A DNA stretch of 64,000 bases from Pseudanabaena sp. BC1403 (GCF_002914585.1 NZ_PDDM01000021.1:34316-98315); one strand, 5' to 3'; shown: positions 10,176-19,652, numbered from the stretch's first letter. Program-made: numbers and translations. The notes: generated by a model from the sequence alone, not told the origin.

Positions 10176-11189
10176 GTGACTATCAGGGTAGCGATTAATG
10201 GATTTGGGCGTATCGGACGTAACTTTCTCAGATGCTGGGCTGGTCGCTCAGAGACAAACATAGAACTAGTTGGACTTAACGATACGTCCGATCCCCGTAC
10301 CAACGCTCACTTGCTAAAGTACGACTCCATGCTCGGCAAATTTGCTGGAGAAGTTAGTGCTGATGACACCACAATTACTGTCAATGGCAAAACCATCAAA
10401 ACGGTTTCTGATCGCAATCCTGACAATTTACCTTGGAAAGATTGGGGCATTGATTTAGTCATCGAATCTACGGGTGTATTTATCGATAAAGTTGGAGCTG
10501 GCCGACATATTGGTGCAGGTGCTAAGAAAGTTCTAATTACTGCCCCTGGTAAAAACGAAGATGGTACATTTGTCGTTGGTGTTAATGATAAAGATTACAA
10601 CCATGATATTCACCACATCATCAGTAATGCTAGTTGCACCACCAACTGTTTAGCACCCGTTGCCAAAGTCTTGCTAGAAAACTTTGGCATTGTTAAAGGT
10701 GTAATGACTACCACCCACAGCTACACTGGTGACCAACGCTTGCTTGATGCTAGCCACCGTGATTTGCGTCGTGCTAGAGCTGCTGCTTTGAGCATTGTAC
10801 CAACCTCCACAGGTGCGGCAAAAGCAGTTGCACTCGTATTACCACAACTAGCTGGCAAATTGAATGGTATTGCTTTGCGAGTGCCAACTCCTAACGTTTC
10901 AGTCGTTGACTTTGTGGTCGAAGTGGAAAAAGCCACGATCGCTCAAGAAGTTAATGAAGCATTCCGCGTTGCTGCCGAAGGTCCAATGAAAGGCATTTTG
11001 GAATATAACGAATTGCCTTTGGTGTCTATCGACTATCGTGGTGTTGATGCGTCTTCGATCGTTGACTCTTCTTTGACGATGGTTATGGGTGGCAATATGG
11101 TTAAAGTTGTTGCTTGGTATGACAACGAATGGGGCTATAGCCAACGTGTTGTTGACTTAGCTGAAATTGTTGCTAAAAACTGGAAATAA
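10176..11189 (+). CDS. gap2: Glyceraldehyde-3-phosphate dehydrogenase, Calvin-cycle type
   Basis: This 337-residue GAPDH has the Rossmann start [18 protein letters not shown] and the catalytic Cys in [32 protein letters not shown] and the overall match point to Gap2, the NAD(P)H-dependent enzyme for the reductive pentose phosphate cycle and gluconeogenesis. The catabolic Gap1 differs in this region. Translation starts at GTG 10176. The gene stands alone, with a hairpin on each side. Confidence 0.93.
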   Translation: MTIRVAINGFGRIGRNFLRCWAGRSETNIELVGLNDTSDPRTNAHLLKYDSMLGKFAGEVSADDTTITVNGKTIKTVSDRNPDNLPWKDWGIDLVIESTGVFIDKVGAGRHIGAGAKKVLITAPGKNEDGTFVVGVNDKDYNHDIHHIISNASCTTNCLAPVAKVLLENFGIVKGVMTTTHSYTGDQRLLDASHRDLRRARAAALSIVPTSTGAAKAVALVLPQLAGKLNGIALRVPTPNVSVVDFVVEVEKATIAQEVNEAFRVAAEGPMKGILEYNELPLVSIDYRGVDASSIVDSSLTMVMGGNMVKVVAWYDNEWGYSQRVVDLAEIVAKNWK

Positions 11190-11197
11190 TTTCCCCG

Positions 11198-11230
11198 AAA
11201 ATGGTCGGTGCAAAGCACCGCCCATTTTTT
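11198..11230 (+). terminator. gap2 terminator
   Basis: A stem of AAAATGG..CGGTG / CACCG..CCATTTT with loop CAAAG is followed by T residues, ten bases after the gap2 stop. Confidence 0.7.
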
Positions 11231-11311
11231 GTTCACGCAATTTCGCTGATGTATGAGTATCCAGAGATGTAGATAGAATATTGTGAAGTCAATGTTCTTA
11301 TAGCGATCGCA

Positions 11312-13279
11312 ATGAAACTTCCTGGTGCTTTGGTTAATTTCGGAGCTTTTTGTAAACGTAATCATCAGCAATTAGTAGCTGGATTGATTACGTTTTCATT
11401 GTCTTTAGGGGTATTGGGCTTAAGGGAAAGCGGAGCTTTTAAGGAAGTGGAGCTTTGGGTTTATGACAGCTTGATGCGATCGCAGCTCAAAGAACCTCCC
11501 GATCGCCGTGTTGTGATTGTCGAGATTTCGGAAGCAGATATTCAAGACTTCTCTAAGTTGTATTCTGAGCGATGGCCAATTTCGGATCGCTTATTTGCCA
11601 GACTGATTAACCAAATTTCCGTAGCTAAACCAGCCGTGATCGGCATTGATAAATATCTGGATTTACCAGTTCTAGAAGGACGTAGTGAGTTAGTTGCCGC
11701 AGTTAAAAATGCTGGAAATGTAGTTAATGCTAAATTTATTGCAACAGTCGAAGGTCGGAGTGGTGTCGATCCTGCAAAAGATTTAGAACCAATTAGCAGC
11801 TATGGATATGTGAATTTACCCACCGACAAAGGGGCACTTGTGCGGCGGGCTTCAATAGTTGGAGATTCAGGTTCTTTAGCCTTTGAAATCGCCAATTTAT
11901 ATTTAAAAAAATTACACGGCAAGCAACTTGAATTTAACCCAGCCGCAATTCAATTTACGGCGGGCAAACAAATTATTCCGAGGGTAACGGCAAATTACGG
12001 TGCATATCGTAAGGAGGATGATAGTGGATATCAAATGATGATTCGCTATCGAGGGAAATCGAGAGCTTTTGAGCATATTCGAGCGACTGATGTACTTGAG
12101 AAGCGAGTTGATCCTGAGAAACTGCGCGATCGCATTGTCCTTATTGGGGTGACTGCGGAAAGCCTCAAAGATAGCTTCCCCACTCCTGTCAGTGTTGATG
12201 GTGATGTGATGTATGGAGTGGAAATCCATGCAAATATTGTCAGCCAGTTGATTAGTAGTACTTTAGACGATCGCAAATTTATTCAGGTGTGGTCAAACGA
12301 TATTGAAAATATTTGGATTTTGTTTTGGGCGATCGCTGGTGGTGCAATGGCAGCATTTATTGCTCATGCTGGTAAAAATATAGGGCTTTTAGTTCTCTTC
12401 TCTGGTGGTTTAGTTTGGGCTAGCTATTTTGCCTTTGGTCAGGCTCTGTGGATACCATTATTTCCAGCCTTGTTGGGTTTAATTTCTTCAAATGTACTAG
12501 TCATGGCTTATCAGCTTGCAATTCAGCAATCAGAACGCAAAGTGCTGATGGGATTATTCTCACGACATGTCTCCAAGGAATTAGCCGATATTATTTGGTC
12601 AAACCGTGAAAAATTTTTGCTAGAGGGTCGGATCACGGGACAAGAGGTATATGTTACGGTCTTGTTTACGGATATGCGAAACTTTAGTACTGCGGCGGAG
12701 GCGCAAGCTCCAGGCGAGACACTAAATTGGCTCAATAATTATTTGGGAACGATTGCTAACGAAGTTTTAGCCCATGGCGGCATGGTCGATAAGTATATTG
12801 GAGATGCGGTGATGGCAGTATTTGGCGTGCCTATTCCCCATAGCAATGAAGTGGAACGTACCCGCGATGCTCAATGTGCTGTTGCTGCGTCTTTAGCGAT
12901 CGCTCATAAATTAGCAGAAATGAATGAGGTATGGGTAGCCCAAGGTCTACCTCCTGTCTCGACAGGAATTGGTATTAACTCTGGGCTTGTAATTGCAGGA
13001 AGTTTAGGAAGTTCGGAGCGACTGGAATATTCTGTATTAGGAGATGCGGTGAATGTTGCATCGCGCCTAGAAAGCTTTAATAAAGAAGTCGATGGTGGAC
13101 CTCATCATATTTTGATTAGTGAAGAAACGCATCGGCGCTTAGATAATAATTTCCAGACTGAGTTTGTGGGTAAATTCGCTCTCAAAGGGAAAACACAAGA
13201 AACAGGGATTTACCGAGTTTTGGATGTCCAAAAGAAGTCTAATCAACTTAGTCCCACAAGCGCGTTTGAAAATAGATAA
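11312..13279 (+). CDS. CHASE2 membrane adenylate cyclase
   Basis: This class III cyclase makes cAMP in response to an extracytoplasmic signal. The order is an N-terminal membrane segment (about residues 16-37), a CHASE2 sensor (about 45-300), two or three membrane segments (about 325-410) and the catalytic domain (about 445-640). Metal-binding Asp residues are visible in VLFTDMRNFS and DKYIGDAVMAVFG. The Lys in VDKYIGD and the Asp in YSVLGDAVNVASRLE are those expected for ATP rather than GTP. The ligand of this CHASE2 domain is unknown. It converges on the lipoprotein gene at 13307. Confidence 0.9.
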   Translation: MKLPGALVNFGAFCKRNHQQLVAGLITFSLSLGVLGLRESGAFKEVELWVYDSLMRSQLKEPPDRRVVIVEISEADIQDFSKLYSERWPISDRLFARLINQISVAKPAVIGIDKYLDLPVLEGRSELVAAVKNAGNVVNAKFIATVEGRSGVDPAKDLEPISSYGYVNLPTDKGALVRRASIVGDSGSLAFEIANLYLKKLHGKQLEFNPAAIQFTAGKQIIPRVTANYGAYRKEDDSGYQMMIRYRGKSRAFEHIRATDVLEKRVDPEKLRDRIVLIGVTAESLKDSFPTPVSVDGDVMYGVEIHANIVSQLISSTLDDRKFIQVWSNDIENIWILFWAIAGGAMAAFIAHAGKNIGLLVLFSGGLVWASYFAFGQALWIPLFPALLGLISSNVLVMAYQLAIQQSERKVLMGLFSRHVSKELADIIWSNREKFLLEGRITGQEVYVTVLFTDMRNFSTAAEAQAPGETLNWLNNYLGTIANEVLAHGGMVDKYIGDAVMAVFGVPIPHSNEVERTRDAQCAVAASLAIAHKLAEMNEVWVAQGLPPVSTGIGINSGLVIAGSLGSSERLEYSVLGDAVNVASRLESFNKEVDGGPHHILISEETHRRLDNNFQTEFVGKFALKGKTQETGIYRVLDVQKKSNQLSPTSAFENR

Positions 13280-13311
13280 AGGGCGGCGCTAAGCACCGCC
13301 CTTTATCTATT
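13271..13311. terminator. Shared terminator of two convergent genes
   Basis: A stem of about 20 bp (AATAGATAAAGGGCGG...) with one mismatch and tip CGCTAAGC spans the last bases of both the cyclase gene and the opposite lipoprotein gene, so it can act in both directions. Confidence 0.75.
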
Positions 13312-15166
13312 TTTTAGTTAACACTTTAATTGGTGATGTTGTAGTTGTAGACAAATCCGTTAATGCTGGAGGCTTGTCTGTTGATTTAGCGTCAGATTTA
13401 TTTTCTGATATGTCTTTGGTCTCGGAAGACTTATTTACAGGTTCTGTTTCTTCAGTTTTGGTTGGGAAAAATTTACTTGGATCAAAGTTGAAATTTTTGA
13501 ATACATCTGTTGGAGCAGCAGTTGGTTTGAACTTCTTCGGTTCCTTCTCAGGCAAAACATCTTTGGGTGGTTCAGATTTTGGTATTACCAGAGTTGTATT
13601 TTTAGAGACTTCTTTGGCGGCTTCCTGATGAGCTTCTTTAGGTGTTGTTACTTGAGGTGAGACTTTGGGTGCGATCGGTCTTCCTGGTATTGCAATAGGG
13701 GCATATTTACTCCTAACTGGAGCAGGAGCGCTCTTGACAGGTTCTACAACATTTATAGATTTAGCCTTGGCAGATTCTGAAGTAACCTTTTCTGACTCAG
13801 TAACTGGTGTGTTTTTAGCCTTGATGGGCGCAGTTTTTACAGGTTCGGTAGACACAGGAGCATCTTTGACTTTAATTGGTTCAACTTTGACTGGTTCTGG
13901 GACTGGAACTGCCTTAGTCGGAATAGGTTCAACCTTGACTGGCTCAGCTACTGGTGATGATTTTGTAATAATTGGTGCAGCTGGAGCAACAGGAACTACA
14001 GGAATTACAGGAACTACAGGAATTACAGATGATGCTTTATCAACAGGTTTAGTCTCTTCCTTGGGTGCATCTACTGGCGTAGATGTGGGGCTAACAACCT
14101 CAGCTTTAGGTGATTCGGTTGGCTTTTCCGTAGGAGTGACGACTGGTGCGACAGACTCAACAGGCGAAGGTATAACTTCAGGAGCAGGTGGCACATAGTC
14201 TGGGTTAACGATCGCATCGATATTGGCAATCTTTTCCCCACGGACTAGACGCGCTAGGGTGTCAGTACCATTTGGTTGATAGTTAATGACATGGGCAGTG
14301 CTGTTAAATACATTCGCGATCGCATCGCCATCTGGTTCTAGCAATTCCAGTTTTACCCAATTTTGTCCAGTTTTAAAGCCTTTGAGATAGATTGGCTCCC
14401 AGCGATCAAAGGTAAAGCTTTGTCCATCAATGGTGGCGCGAACTTGCCAATCATCGATCGCCTCATCATCTTTGCCGAGTAAATGCAACGGTGCATTTTG
14501 GAGATAAAAATCAAGCATGATTGGCTCAGCACCATAGGTTCCTACAGGACGGCTGTAGGTGAGCAAAGGTGTTTTTGCTTCGGGAGTATTTTCGCCAGTC
14601 TTTGTCAATACATTAAAGGTCGTCTGTGCATACGCACCTTGGTTTTTGAAGCTTTCATGCCAAGGTCGCGAAGCAAAGGCTCGAATTGTATGAGTTCCCG
14701 CGCTGAGGTGATCAAATGTTGCGGTTTGATTTAGGTCGTAAATTGCTTTGTATTCTTGGTTATCCAAAGTCACATGGATATGTGGCCCTAAGCCAAAATC
14801 AGCATTTTTAAAAATCGGCAAATTTTTGACATCAAACTTCACTGAGACTTGGGTGTCGTTTAGCACTTCATCAGGTTTTGGGCTGACAATGCTGACCTGA
14901 GGTGCGTAGCCATCGAGTAGGCGACTGAGGCGTTGAATTTCAGTGGGTGGCGAAACTTCGGTGATGTTGATGCTAGTTACAACTTTTTTGTCTGTGGCTT
15001 TACTGACTGGCTTATTATTACCACCGCAAGCTGTGAGGTAAAAGCACAGGGCGATCGCCATGACCAAACTGGATAACTTTTTCCAAGGGATATTTCGCCA
15101 ATAAGATGAAACTCGCGAAGTCTTTGGCTTGTCTTCGGGTTGGTTAGAGTTTGCGATCGCGCTCAT
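13307..15166 (-). CDS. Lipoprotein with Pro/Val/Lys-rich low-complexity tail
   Basis: I do not recognise a named family. The ATG at 15166 is preferred over a TTG at 15181. A basic stretch and membrane segment lead to a lipobox, ALCFYLTACGG, near residue 47. The next 300 residues look like two beta-rich domains (VSIVSPKPDEVLNDTQVSV... and LLTYSRPVGTYGAEPIML...). From about residue 330 to the end it is low complexity, with recurring PVKVEPI/PVPEP motifs. Such a tail could span the periplasm or bind peptidoglycan. Upstream and downstream genes give no functional clue. Confidence 0.7.
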   Translation of the reverse strand: MSAIANSNQPEDKPKTSRVSSYWRNIPWKKLSSLVMAIALCFYLTACGGNNKPVSKATDKKVVTSINITEVSPPTEIQRLSRLLDGYAPQVSIVSPKPDEVLNDTQVSVKFDVKNLPIFKNADFGLGPHIHVTLDNQEYKAIYDLNQTATFDHLSAGTHTIRAFASRPWHESFKNQGAYAQTTFNVLTKTGENTPEAKTPLLTYSRPVGTYGAEPIMLDFYLQNAPLHLLGKDDEAIDDWQVRATIDGQSFTFDRWEPIYLKGFKTGQNWVKLELLEPDGDAIANVFNSTAHVINYQPNGTDTLARLVRGEKIANIDAIVNPDYVPPAPEVIPSPVESVAPVVTPTEKPTESPKAEVVSPTSTPVDAPKEETKPVDKASSVIPVVPVIPVVPVAPAAPIITKSSPVAEPVKVEPIPTKAVPVPEPVKVEPIKVKDAPVSTEPVKTAPIKAKNTPVTESEKVTSESAKAKSINVVEPVKSAPAPVRSKYAPIAIPGRPIAPKVSPQVTTPKEAHQEAAKEVSKNTTLVIPKSEPPKDVLPEKEPKKFKPTAAPTDVFKNFNFDPSKFFPTKTEETEPVNKSSETKDISENKSDAKSTDKPPALTDLSTTTTSPIKVLTKK

Positions 15167-15345
15167 AAAAACTATGCTCAACTCACATTACACAGGCAAA
15201 TATACCGAAAAATGAGCGCTTTGCTTGTAAAGAAACCTCATAATTTATAAAGTAATTTGCTAAAAAGTAACCATAGGCGGCTTTTTGATAAATTGCTTTA
15301 TGCTAAAAGCTATATCTTTTTACACGATCAACCAAATTCTCATCA

Positions 15346-16215
15346 ATGCAAGTACGCCGCCAATCTGAAACCGCTAGTAGCAAAGGCTATGCGATCGCTG
15401 CCCTAACTGAAGCGCCCCAAAACATTTTAGAAAAAATCGTTTGGCATAAGGAGCAAGAGGTTGCGCAGATGTATGCCACCGAGCCGATTGAGTCAATTAA
15501 AGCTAAATTAACTAGCGTTAGTCCGCCGCGAGATTTTTATGGCAAGTTGCAAAATTCCCCGATTAAGCCTGCCCTAATCGCCGAAGTCAAAAAAGCCTCA
15601 CCTAGCAAAGGTTTATTTCGTAAAGACTTTGATCCTATAGCGATCGCCCAAGCCTACGAACGCGGCGGCGCGAGTTGTCTCTCAGTATTAACTGATCGAG
15701 AATTCTTTCAAGGTGGTTTTGAAAATTTACAACTGGTACGCCAAGCCGTTGATTTGCCTCTACTGTGCAAAGAATTTATTATTGATCCCTATCAAATTTA
15801 TCTGGGGCGATCGCATGGTGCGGATGCAGTTTTATTAATCGCCGCAATTCTTACTGATACTGAATTAACCGAACTGCAAGCATTAATCCATGAGTTAGGC
15901 ATGACTGCACTAGTTGAAGTGCATACTCAAGCTGAGCTAGATCGTGTTTTACAAATTCCTGATGTGCGCTTAATCGGGATTAATAATCGCAATTTAGAAA
16001 ATTTTGTCGTAGAGCTTGAACAAACTAAAATTTTAATGGATAGACTAGATCCATTAACTAGAGATAAATACCTTTGGGTGAGCGAGTCTGGCATTTATAC
16101 CCGTCAAGATCTAGATTTTGTACAAAGTTGTGGAGCGAGTTCTGTGCTAGTTGGCGAGTCTTTAATCAAACAAGAAAATATTGAAGATGCAATCACAAAT
16201 TTGCTAGAAAAATAA
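15346..16215 (+). CDS. trpC: Indole-3-glycerol phosphate synthase
   Basis: TrpC closes the indole ring in tryptophan synthesis. The 289-residue single-domain form is normal for cyanobacteria, with an N-terminal extension of about 30 residues. Landmarks are LIAEVKKASPSKG near residue 78 (catalytic Lys), LLCKEFIIDPYQI near 140, ALVEVHTQAEL near 189, IGINNRNL near 212 and VSESGI near 245. No other trp genes are adjacent. Two accessory-type genes follow closely and may be cotranscribed. Confidence 0.97.
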   Translation: MQVRRQSETASSKGYAIAALTEAPQNILEKIVWHKEQEVAQMYATEPIESIKAKLTSVSPPRDFYGKLQNSPIKPALIAEVKKASPSKGLFRKDFDPIAIAQAYERGGASCLSVLTDREFFQGGFENLQLVRQAVDLPLLCKEFIIDPYQIYLGRSHGADAVLLIAAILTDTELTELQALIHELGMTALVEVHTQAELDRVLQIPDVRLIGINNRNLENFVVELEQTKILMDRLDPLTRDKYLWVSESGIYTRQDLDFVQSCGASSVLVGESLIKQENIEDAITNLLEK

Positions 16216-16242
16216 ATCTCTAATCTTAAGAGCTAGGAATTA

Positions 16243-16896
16243 ATGGTCACAACATTAGCAATTTCTAAACATGTTAATAGTTTGCTGGAAGTAGAAACTA
16301 GATTCTCAGCACAACAAGCTATCGGCGATCGCTTTTTCAGTGAATGCTATGAAGACTTACCAGAGTTGACGGAACTTGAAAAAGAACGCTGCGATCGCCT
16401 GAAGGAGCGATATCTTTACCATCGTCATCATGGACATATCAGTGAAGGGTTAATTAATCAAATTGCGATCGCACCTTTATTGGAAATGGCAAAATTTTAT
16501 GATCCACCTTTTGATATTAGATCTGAGTATCCTGTTCAAATTGAATCTATAGAATTTGATGTAGACGAAAACGAACAAACTATTTATCAAGGTCGTATTG
16601 ATACGCTTGTGATTCACAAAAAACTATGGGTGCTGGTAATCGAATCTAAAGGTCAATCGTTTAGTATCGAATCAGGCATGGCGCAGGCGCTTACTTATAT
16701 GATGAGTAGTCCCAATCAATTGCAGTCAACCTATGGATTTATTAGCAATGGTGGGTTTTCGATTTTTCTTAAGGTGACTCAAGGAGAGGTTTTTCAATAT
16801 CAATTCTCTAATGATTTTTCGCTATACAATCGCAATGCAAATGAATTTTTGACTGTACTTCAGATTCTTAAAAAAATCGCTCAGTTATTTCAGTAA
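16243..16896 (+). CDS. Restriction-endonuclease-like (HsdR N-domain-like) protein
   Basis: The 217-residue product has a PD-(D/E)xK-like core: YQGRIDTLVIHKKLWVLVIESKGQSF near residue 116 provides D, then E-x-K. This resembles the stand-alone nuclease-like proteins often annotated as type I restriction R-subunit N-terminal domain proteins in cyanobacteria. No methylase or specificity gene is nearby, so it is not part of a complete restriction system. It lies 27 nt after trpC and two nt before the hydrolase gene. A role in restriction is not established. Confidence 0.65.
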   Translation: MVTTLAISKHVNSLLEVETRFSAQQAIGDRFFSECYEDLPELTELEKERCDRLKERYLYHRHHGHISEGLINQIAIAPLLEMAKFYDPPFDIRSEYPVQIESIEFDVDENEQTIYQGRIDTLVIHKKLWVLVIESKGQSFSIESGMAQALTYMMSSPNQLQSTYGFISNGGFSIFLKVTQGEVFQYQFSNDFSLYNRNANEFLTVLQILKKIAQLFQ

Positions 16897-16898
16897 AA

Positions 16899-17777
16899 AT
16901 GAACCCGAATTTACAGCCAGTATTGCAAATATTACAAAAGTTTTTATTGCCAGTTGGTCGTATTCTGGTGCTTGCTTATATTGGCTTGGCGATCGCTTTA
17001 TATCTCGGACAATCAAACCTAGTCTATATGCCGAGTCAAGAGCTAATAGATACGCCTGCAACCATAGGCTTAAAATTTGATGATGTACAGCTCACAACTA
17101 AAGATAATGTCAATTTAGATTCTTGGTTTGTGCCAGCTAAAGATAACGATCAAATTGGTAAAGGTGTGATTTTGTTTTGTCATGGCAATGGTGGCAATAT
17201 TGGCAATCGTGTTAGTTATTTACCAATTTTTAAAGATTTGGGGCTTGCTACTTTCCTGTTTGATTATCGTGGCTACGGTAAGAGTGAGGGTAAACCCAGC
17301 GAAGAAGGAACCTATAACGATGTCGAAGCTGCGTGGCAATATCTCACTCAAGAGAAACAAATTCCACCTCAAAAAATTATTATCTACGGTGAATCATTAG
17401 GAGGTGCGATCGCCTCTTACTTAGCTCAGAAAATCTCACAACAAGATGGTAAAAATTCAGCAGGTGGTTTGATTCTTGCTTCAACATTTACCTCAATTAG
17501 CGATCGCGCGGCTGAGCTTTATCCATTTTTGCCAATTCGGTTTCTCTCGCGATTTTCCTACAACTCCATTGATCGCTTACCCAGTATCAAAACTCCTGTT
17601 TTAATTATTCATAGCACCGATGATGAGATCATTCCCTTTCATCATGGCGATCGCAATTTTCAAGCAGCCAATCAGCCTAAAAAATTAGTCAAACTACGCG
17701 GCGATCATAACGGTGGCTTCCTAGACTCTCTCGAAACCTATCGCAAGGGGCTGAAGGAATTTGTCCAAAGTATATAA
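16899..17777 (+). CDS. Alpha/beta hydrolase, membrane-anchored
   Basis: An N-terminal membrane segment (about residues 15-38) anchors a serine hydrolase of the BEM46/YfhR-like type. The oxyanion region is LFCHGNGGNIGNR, the nucleophile elbow GESLGG (about residue 166), the acid STDDEIIP (about 243) and the His in LRGDHNGGF near the end. The substrate is unknown. It starts two bases after the preceding gene, suggesting an operon. Confidence 0.85.
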   Translation: MNPNLQPVLQILQKFLLPVGRILVLAYIGLAIALYLGQSNLVYMPSQELIDTPATIGLKFDDVQLTTKDNVNLDSWFVPAKDNDQIGKGVILFCHGNGGNIGNRVSYLPIFKDLGLATFLFDYRGYGKSEGKPSEEGTYNDVEAAWQYLTQEKQIPPQKIIIYGESLGGAIASYLAQKISQQDGKNSAGGLILASTFTSISDRAAELYPFLPIRFLSRFSYNSIDRLPSIKTPVLIIHSTDDEIIPFHHGDRNFQAANQPKKLVKLRGDHNGGFLDSLETYRKGLKEFVQSI

Positions 17778-17797
17778 TTGTGGACAGCGTAAACAAA

Positions 17798-17861
17798 AAT
17801 TACGAATTACGAATTACGAATTGAAATCTCCTTGATAATTCGTAATTCGTAATTCGTAATT
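17798..17861. repeat. Inverted heptamer array (AATTACG)
   Basis: The left arm is three AATTACG units plus AATT, and the right arm is its exact complement, giving a 25-bp stem and a 14-nt loop. It lies between the hydrolase and YqgF-like genes and has no long T run. It resembles the short tandem heptamer repeats known from cyanobacteria. Confidence 0.75.
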
Positions 17862-17879
17862 ATCAATTCAGGAATATCC

Positions 17880-18281
17880 GTGCTGTTAGGTTTCGATCCA
17901 GGAAAACAAAAATGTGGTCTTGCTGTCATGGGCTTAGATCGCAAGATTCACTTTCAGGCTGTTATTCCAAGCAAAGATGCGATCGCTAAAGTTGGCAGCT
18001 TATTAGATAGCTATCCCATTTCGCTGATGGTGATGGGTGATCAAACTGCCTCTAAGCAATGGAAAGCTGAACTACAGTCAACATTCCCCGATTTGCGAAT
18101 CATCACCGTTGATGAGCGTTATAGCAGCGAAGAAGCTCGCCTACGATTTTGGGAGATTTATCCCGCACAAGGCTTAAAGAAATTAGTCCCACTTGGAATG
18201 CGATCGCCTGATCGTCCAATCGATGACATTGTTGCCATTATCCTAATTGAACGTTATCTCAGTCGCTTAATTAGCTCATAA
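17880..18281 (+). CDS. YqgF/RuvX-like RNase H-fold protein
   Basis: The 133-residue protein begins with MLLGFDPGKQKCGLAVMG, the first acidic motif of the YqgF/RuvC fold. VMGDQTASKQW and VDERYSSEEARLRFW follow, and PIDDIVAIILIERYL supplies the last Asp. It fits the cyanobacterial YqgF-like family annotated as pre-16S rRNA-processing nuclease or resolvase-like; the activity here is not proven. GTG at 17880 is the start. Confidence 0.75.
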   Translation: MLLGFDPGKQKCGLAVMGLDRKIHFQAVIPSKDAIAKVGSLLDSYPISLMVMGDQTASKQWKAELQSTFPDLRIITVDERYSSEEARLRFWEIYPAQGLKKLVPLGMRSPDRPIDDIVAIILIERYLSRLISS

Positions 18282-18287
18282 GTATAA

Positions 18288-18350
18288 ATTACAAACCCGT
18301 AAAGTTGCGCCCCGCAGGGGCGCAACTTTACGGGTTTGCGTTTGTAATTA
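18288..18350 (+). terminator. Terminator hairpin after the YqgF-like gene
   Basis: The stem AAACCCGTAAAGTTGCGCCCC pairs perfectly across a GCA loop, and an outer AATTACAAA/TTTGTAATT adds to it. It begins seven bases after the stop. Confidence 0.7.
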
Positions 18351-18427
18351 ATTATGCTTAGCTACTTAGACAAGAAAATATCTTGCTTCACGAGATATTT
18401 TCTCTAAAAGTTTTGTCAAGCTTCGTA

Positions 18428-18443
18428 AAGTAACGTTAAGTAA
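18428..18443 (-). promoter_or_regulatory. Candidate HLR1-like (RpaB) site upstream of psaD
   Basis: On the minus strand the sequence reads TTACTTAACGTTACTT: two TTACTT repeats whose starts are ten bases apart. HLR1 sites bound by RpaB are two KTTACAWW repeats with the same spacing, so this differs at the fifth position of each half. It lies about 80 bases before the psaD start. PSI genes are known RpaB targets; binding here is inferred. Confidence 0.35.
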
Positions 18444-18522
18444 GCTTGAAGCAGGGGTATATAGAAATGATATCTTTGCTCTTGATATCAAAAGCATATA
18501 CGCAATTTGGGAGAACATCTCA

Positions 18523-18966
18523 ATGTCAGAAGAAACAGCAACCTTTACTGCACCTGCCCCTAAAGGCAAAACCCCTATCTGGGGTGGTAGCACAGGTGGT
18601 TTGCTCAACTCCGCCTTCACCGAAGAAAAGTACTTAATCTCTTGGAATAGCCCAAAAGAGCAAGTATTTGAAATGCCCACAGGCGGCGCTGCAACTATGG
18701 TCAGTGGCGACAACTTGCTTTACTTAGCTAAGAAAGAGCAAGCTCTTGCTTTGGGTACACAGTTGCGTAAATTTAAGATCACCAATTACAAAATTTGGCG
18801 CGAATTTCCTAATGGCGACCAAGTTTATCTACATCCTAGCGATGGTGTATTCCCTGAGAAGGTGAATGCTGGTCGTGTTGCCGCTAATAGCGTCAGCCGC
18901 AAGATTGGTGATAATCCTAATCCTATAAGCGTCAAGTTTACAGGTAAGGCAACTTACGATGTCTAA
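18523..18966 (+). CDS. psaD: Photosystem I subunit II, ferredoxin docking
   Basis: PsaD lies on the stromal face of photosystem I and docks ferredoxin. The 147 residues match the family throughout: [20 protein letters not shown] near residue 17, [19 protein letters not shown] near 40, and [20 protein letters not shown] near 98. Basic residues around [16 protein letters not shown] fit ferredoxin contacts. The gene stands alone, with a possible HLR1-like site upstream. Confidence 0.98.
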   Translation: MSEETATFTAPAPKGKTPIWGGSTGGLLNSAFTEEKYLISWNSPKEQVFEMPTGGAATMVSGDNLLYLAKKEQALALGTQLRKFKITNYKIWREFPNGDQVYLHPSDGVFPEKVNAGRVAANSVSRKIGDNPNPISVKFTGKATYDV

Positions 18967-19166
18967 TTAATGGCCTTGGCTATTAATATCGCTCTCATTT
19001 ATTTTTATTTTCACAAAAGCTAATGCGATCGCTAGATGGCATTAGCTTTTGTTTGTCAAGGCAGGTTTCGATCAAGCGAACCACCATCAGTTATTGAACG
19101 CATTGCTTTGCAACACCTTCAAAAACTTATGAGTTTGGTGTTGAGTCTAAAGCACTGCGAGTCTCT

Positions 19167-19274
19167 GTAATACCAATTTACGAAAGTGTGGCAACACTTT
19201 TGTAAATTAAAAACCAAACCCAGTAAGGGTTTTAAAAGCACAAAATGGCTACGCCATTTTGTGCTTTGGTATAA
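19167..19274. repeat. Bipartite hairpin element, copy 1
   Basis: This copy runs from TAATACCAA to TTGGTATAA. It has one hairpin with tip AAGTGTGGCAACACTTTTG, a core AAACCCAGTAAGGGTTTTAAA, and a second hairpin CACAAAATGGCTACGCCATT plus its completion. Other copies are at 23473-23579, 41222-41329 and 45842-45950. A separate hairpin (AATAGGTAGATGGC...) abuts it at about 19275-19313. No gene is present between 18967 and 19446. Confidence 0.85.
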
Positions 19275-19446
19275 AATAGGTAGATGGCAAAAGTGCCATC
19301 TACCTATTTGCTTTTGTAATTAATCTCATAACTTTGTCGAATCTACCTTTAGCGGTATAGCATATTAAGAAATATAAAGTAATATTAAAAAGAGCAAAGA
19401 TTATTAACATCTACTTAATAGTTAAACCACCAAGGAGATTACTGAA

Positions 19447-19593
19447 ATGGAAAACACTACAGAGCCAAAATTCGGTTTCAACAACTTCGCTGAAACTTGG
19501 AACGGTCGCCTCGCAATGCTAGGATTCGTTATCGGTTTGGCAACAGAATTAATCACTGGACAAGGCATTCTTACTCAAATTGGCTTGATGTAA
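19447..19593 (+). CDS. High-light-inducible protein (Hli/Scp)
   Basis: This 48-residue one-helix protein is a member of the chlorophyll a/b-binding superfamily that protects against excess light and assists chlorophyll handling in photosystem assembly. It carries the motif ETWNGRLAMLGFVIGLATEL, with the conserved E, N, R and the AMLGF helix. CAAGGAGATTACTGAA supplies a good ribosome-binding site before the ATG at 19447. A perfect hairpin terminator follows. A second hli gene is at 43286. Confidence 0.93.
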   Translation: MENTTEPKFGFNNFAETWNGRLAMLGFVIGLATELITGQGILTQIGLM

Positions 19594-19601
19594 TTTCATC
19601 A

Positions 19602-19652
19602 CATAAGCAAACAAAAAGGGAGCGCTTAGCGCTCCCTTTTTGTTTGCTTATG
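19602..19652. terminator. Perfect 25-bp hairpin after hli
   Basis: The arms CATAAGCAAACAAAAAGGGAGCGCT pair fully around a single T. It terminates hli and overlaps the last codons of the convergent ATP-grasp gene, so it is likely bidirectional. Confidence 0.75.

Noticed and set aside
13374..14198. Two Gly/Thr-rich plus-strand frames opposite the lipoprotein
   Set aside because: They are the mirror of the low-complexity lipoprotein tail; repeats open frames on both strands.
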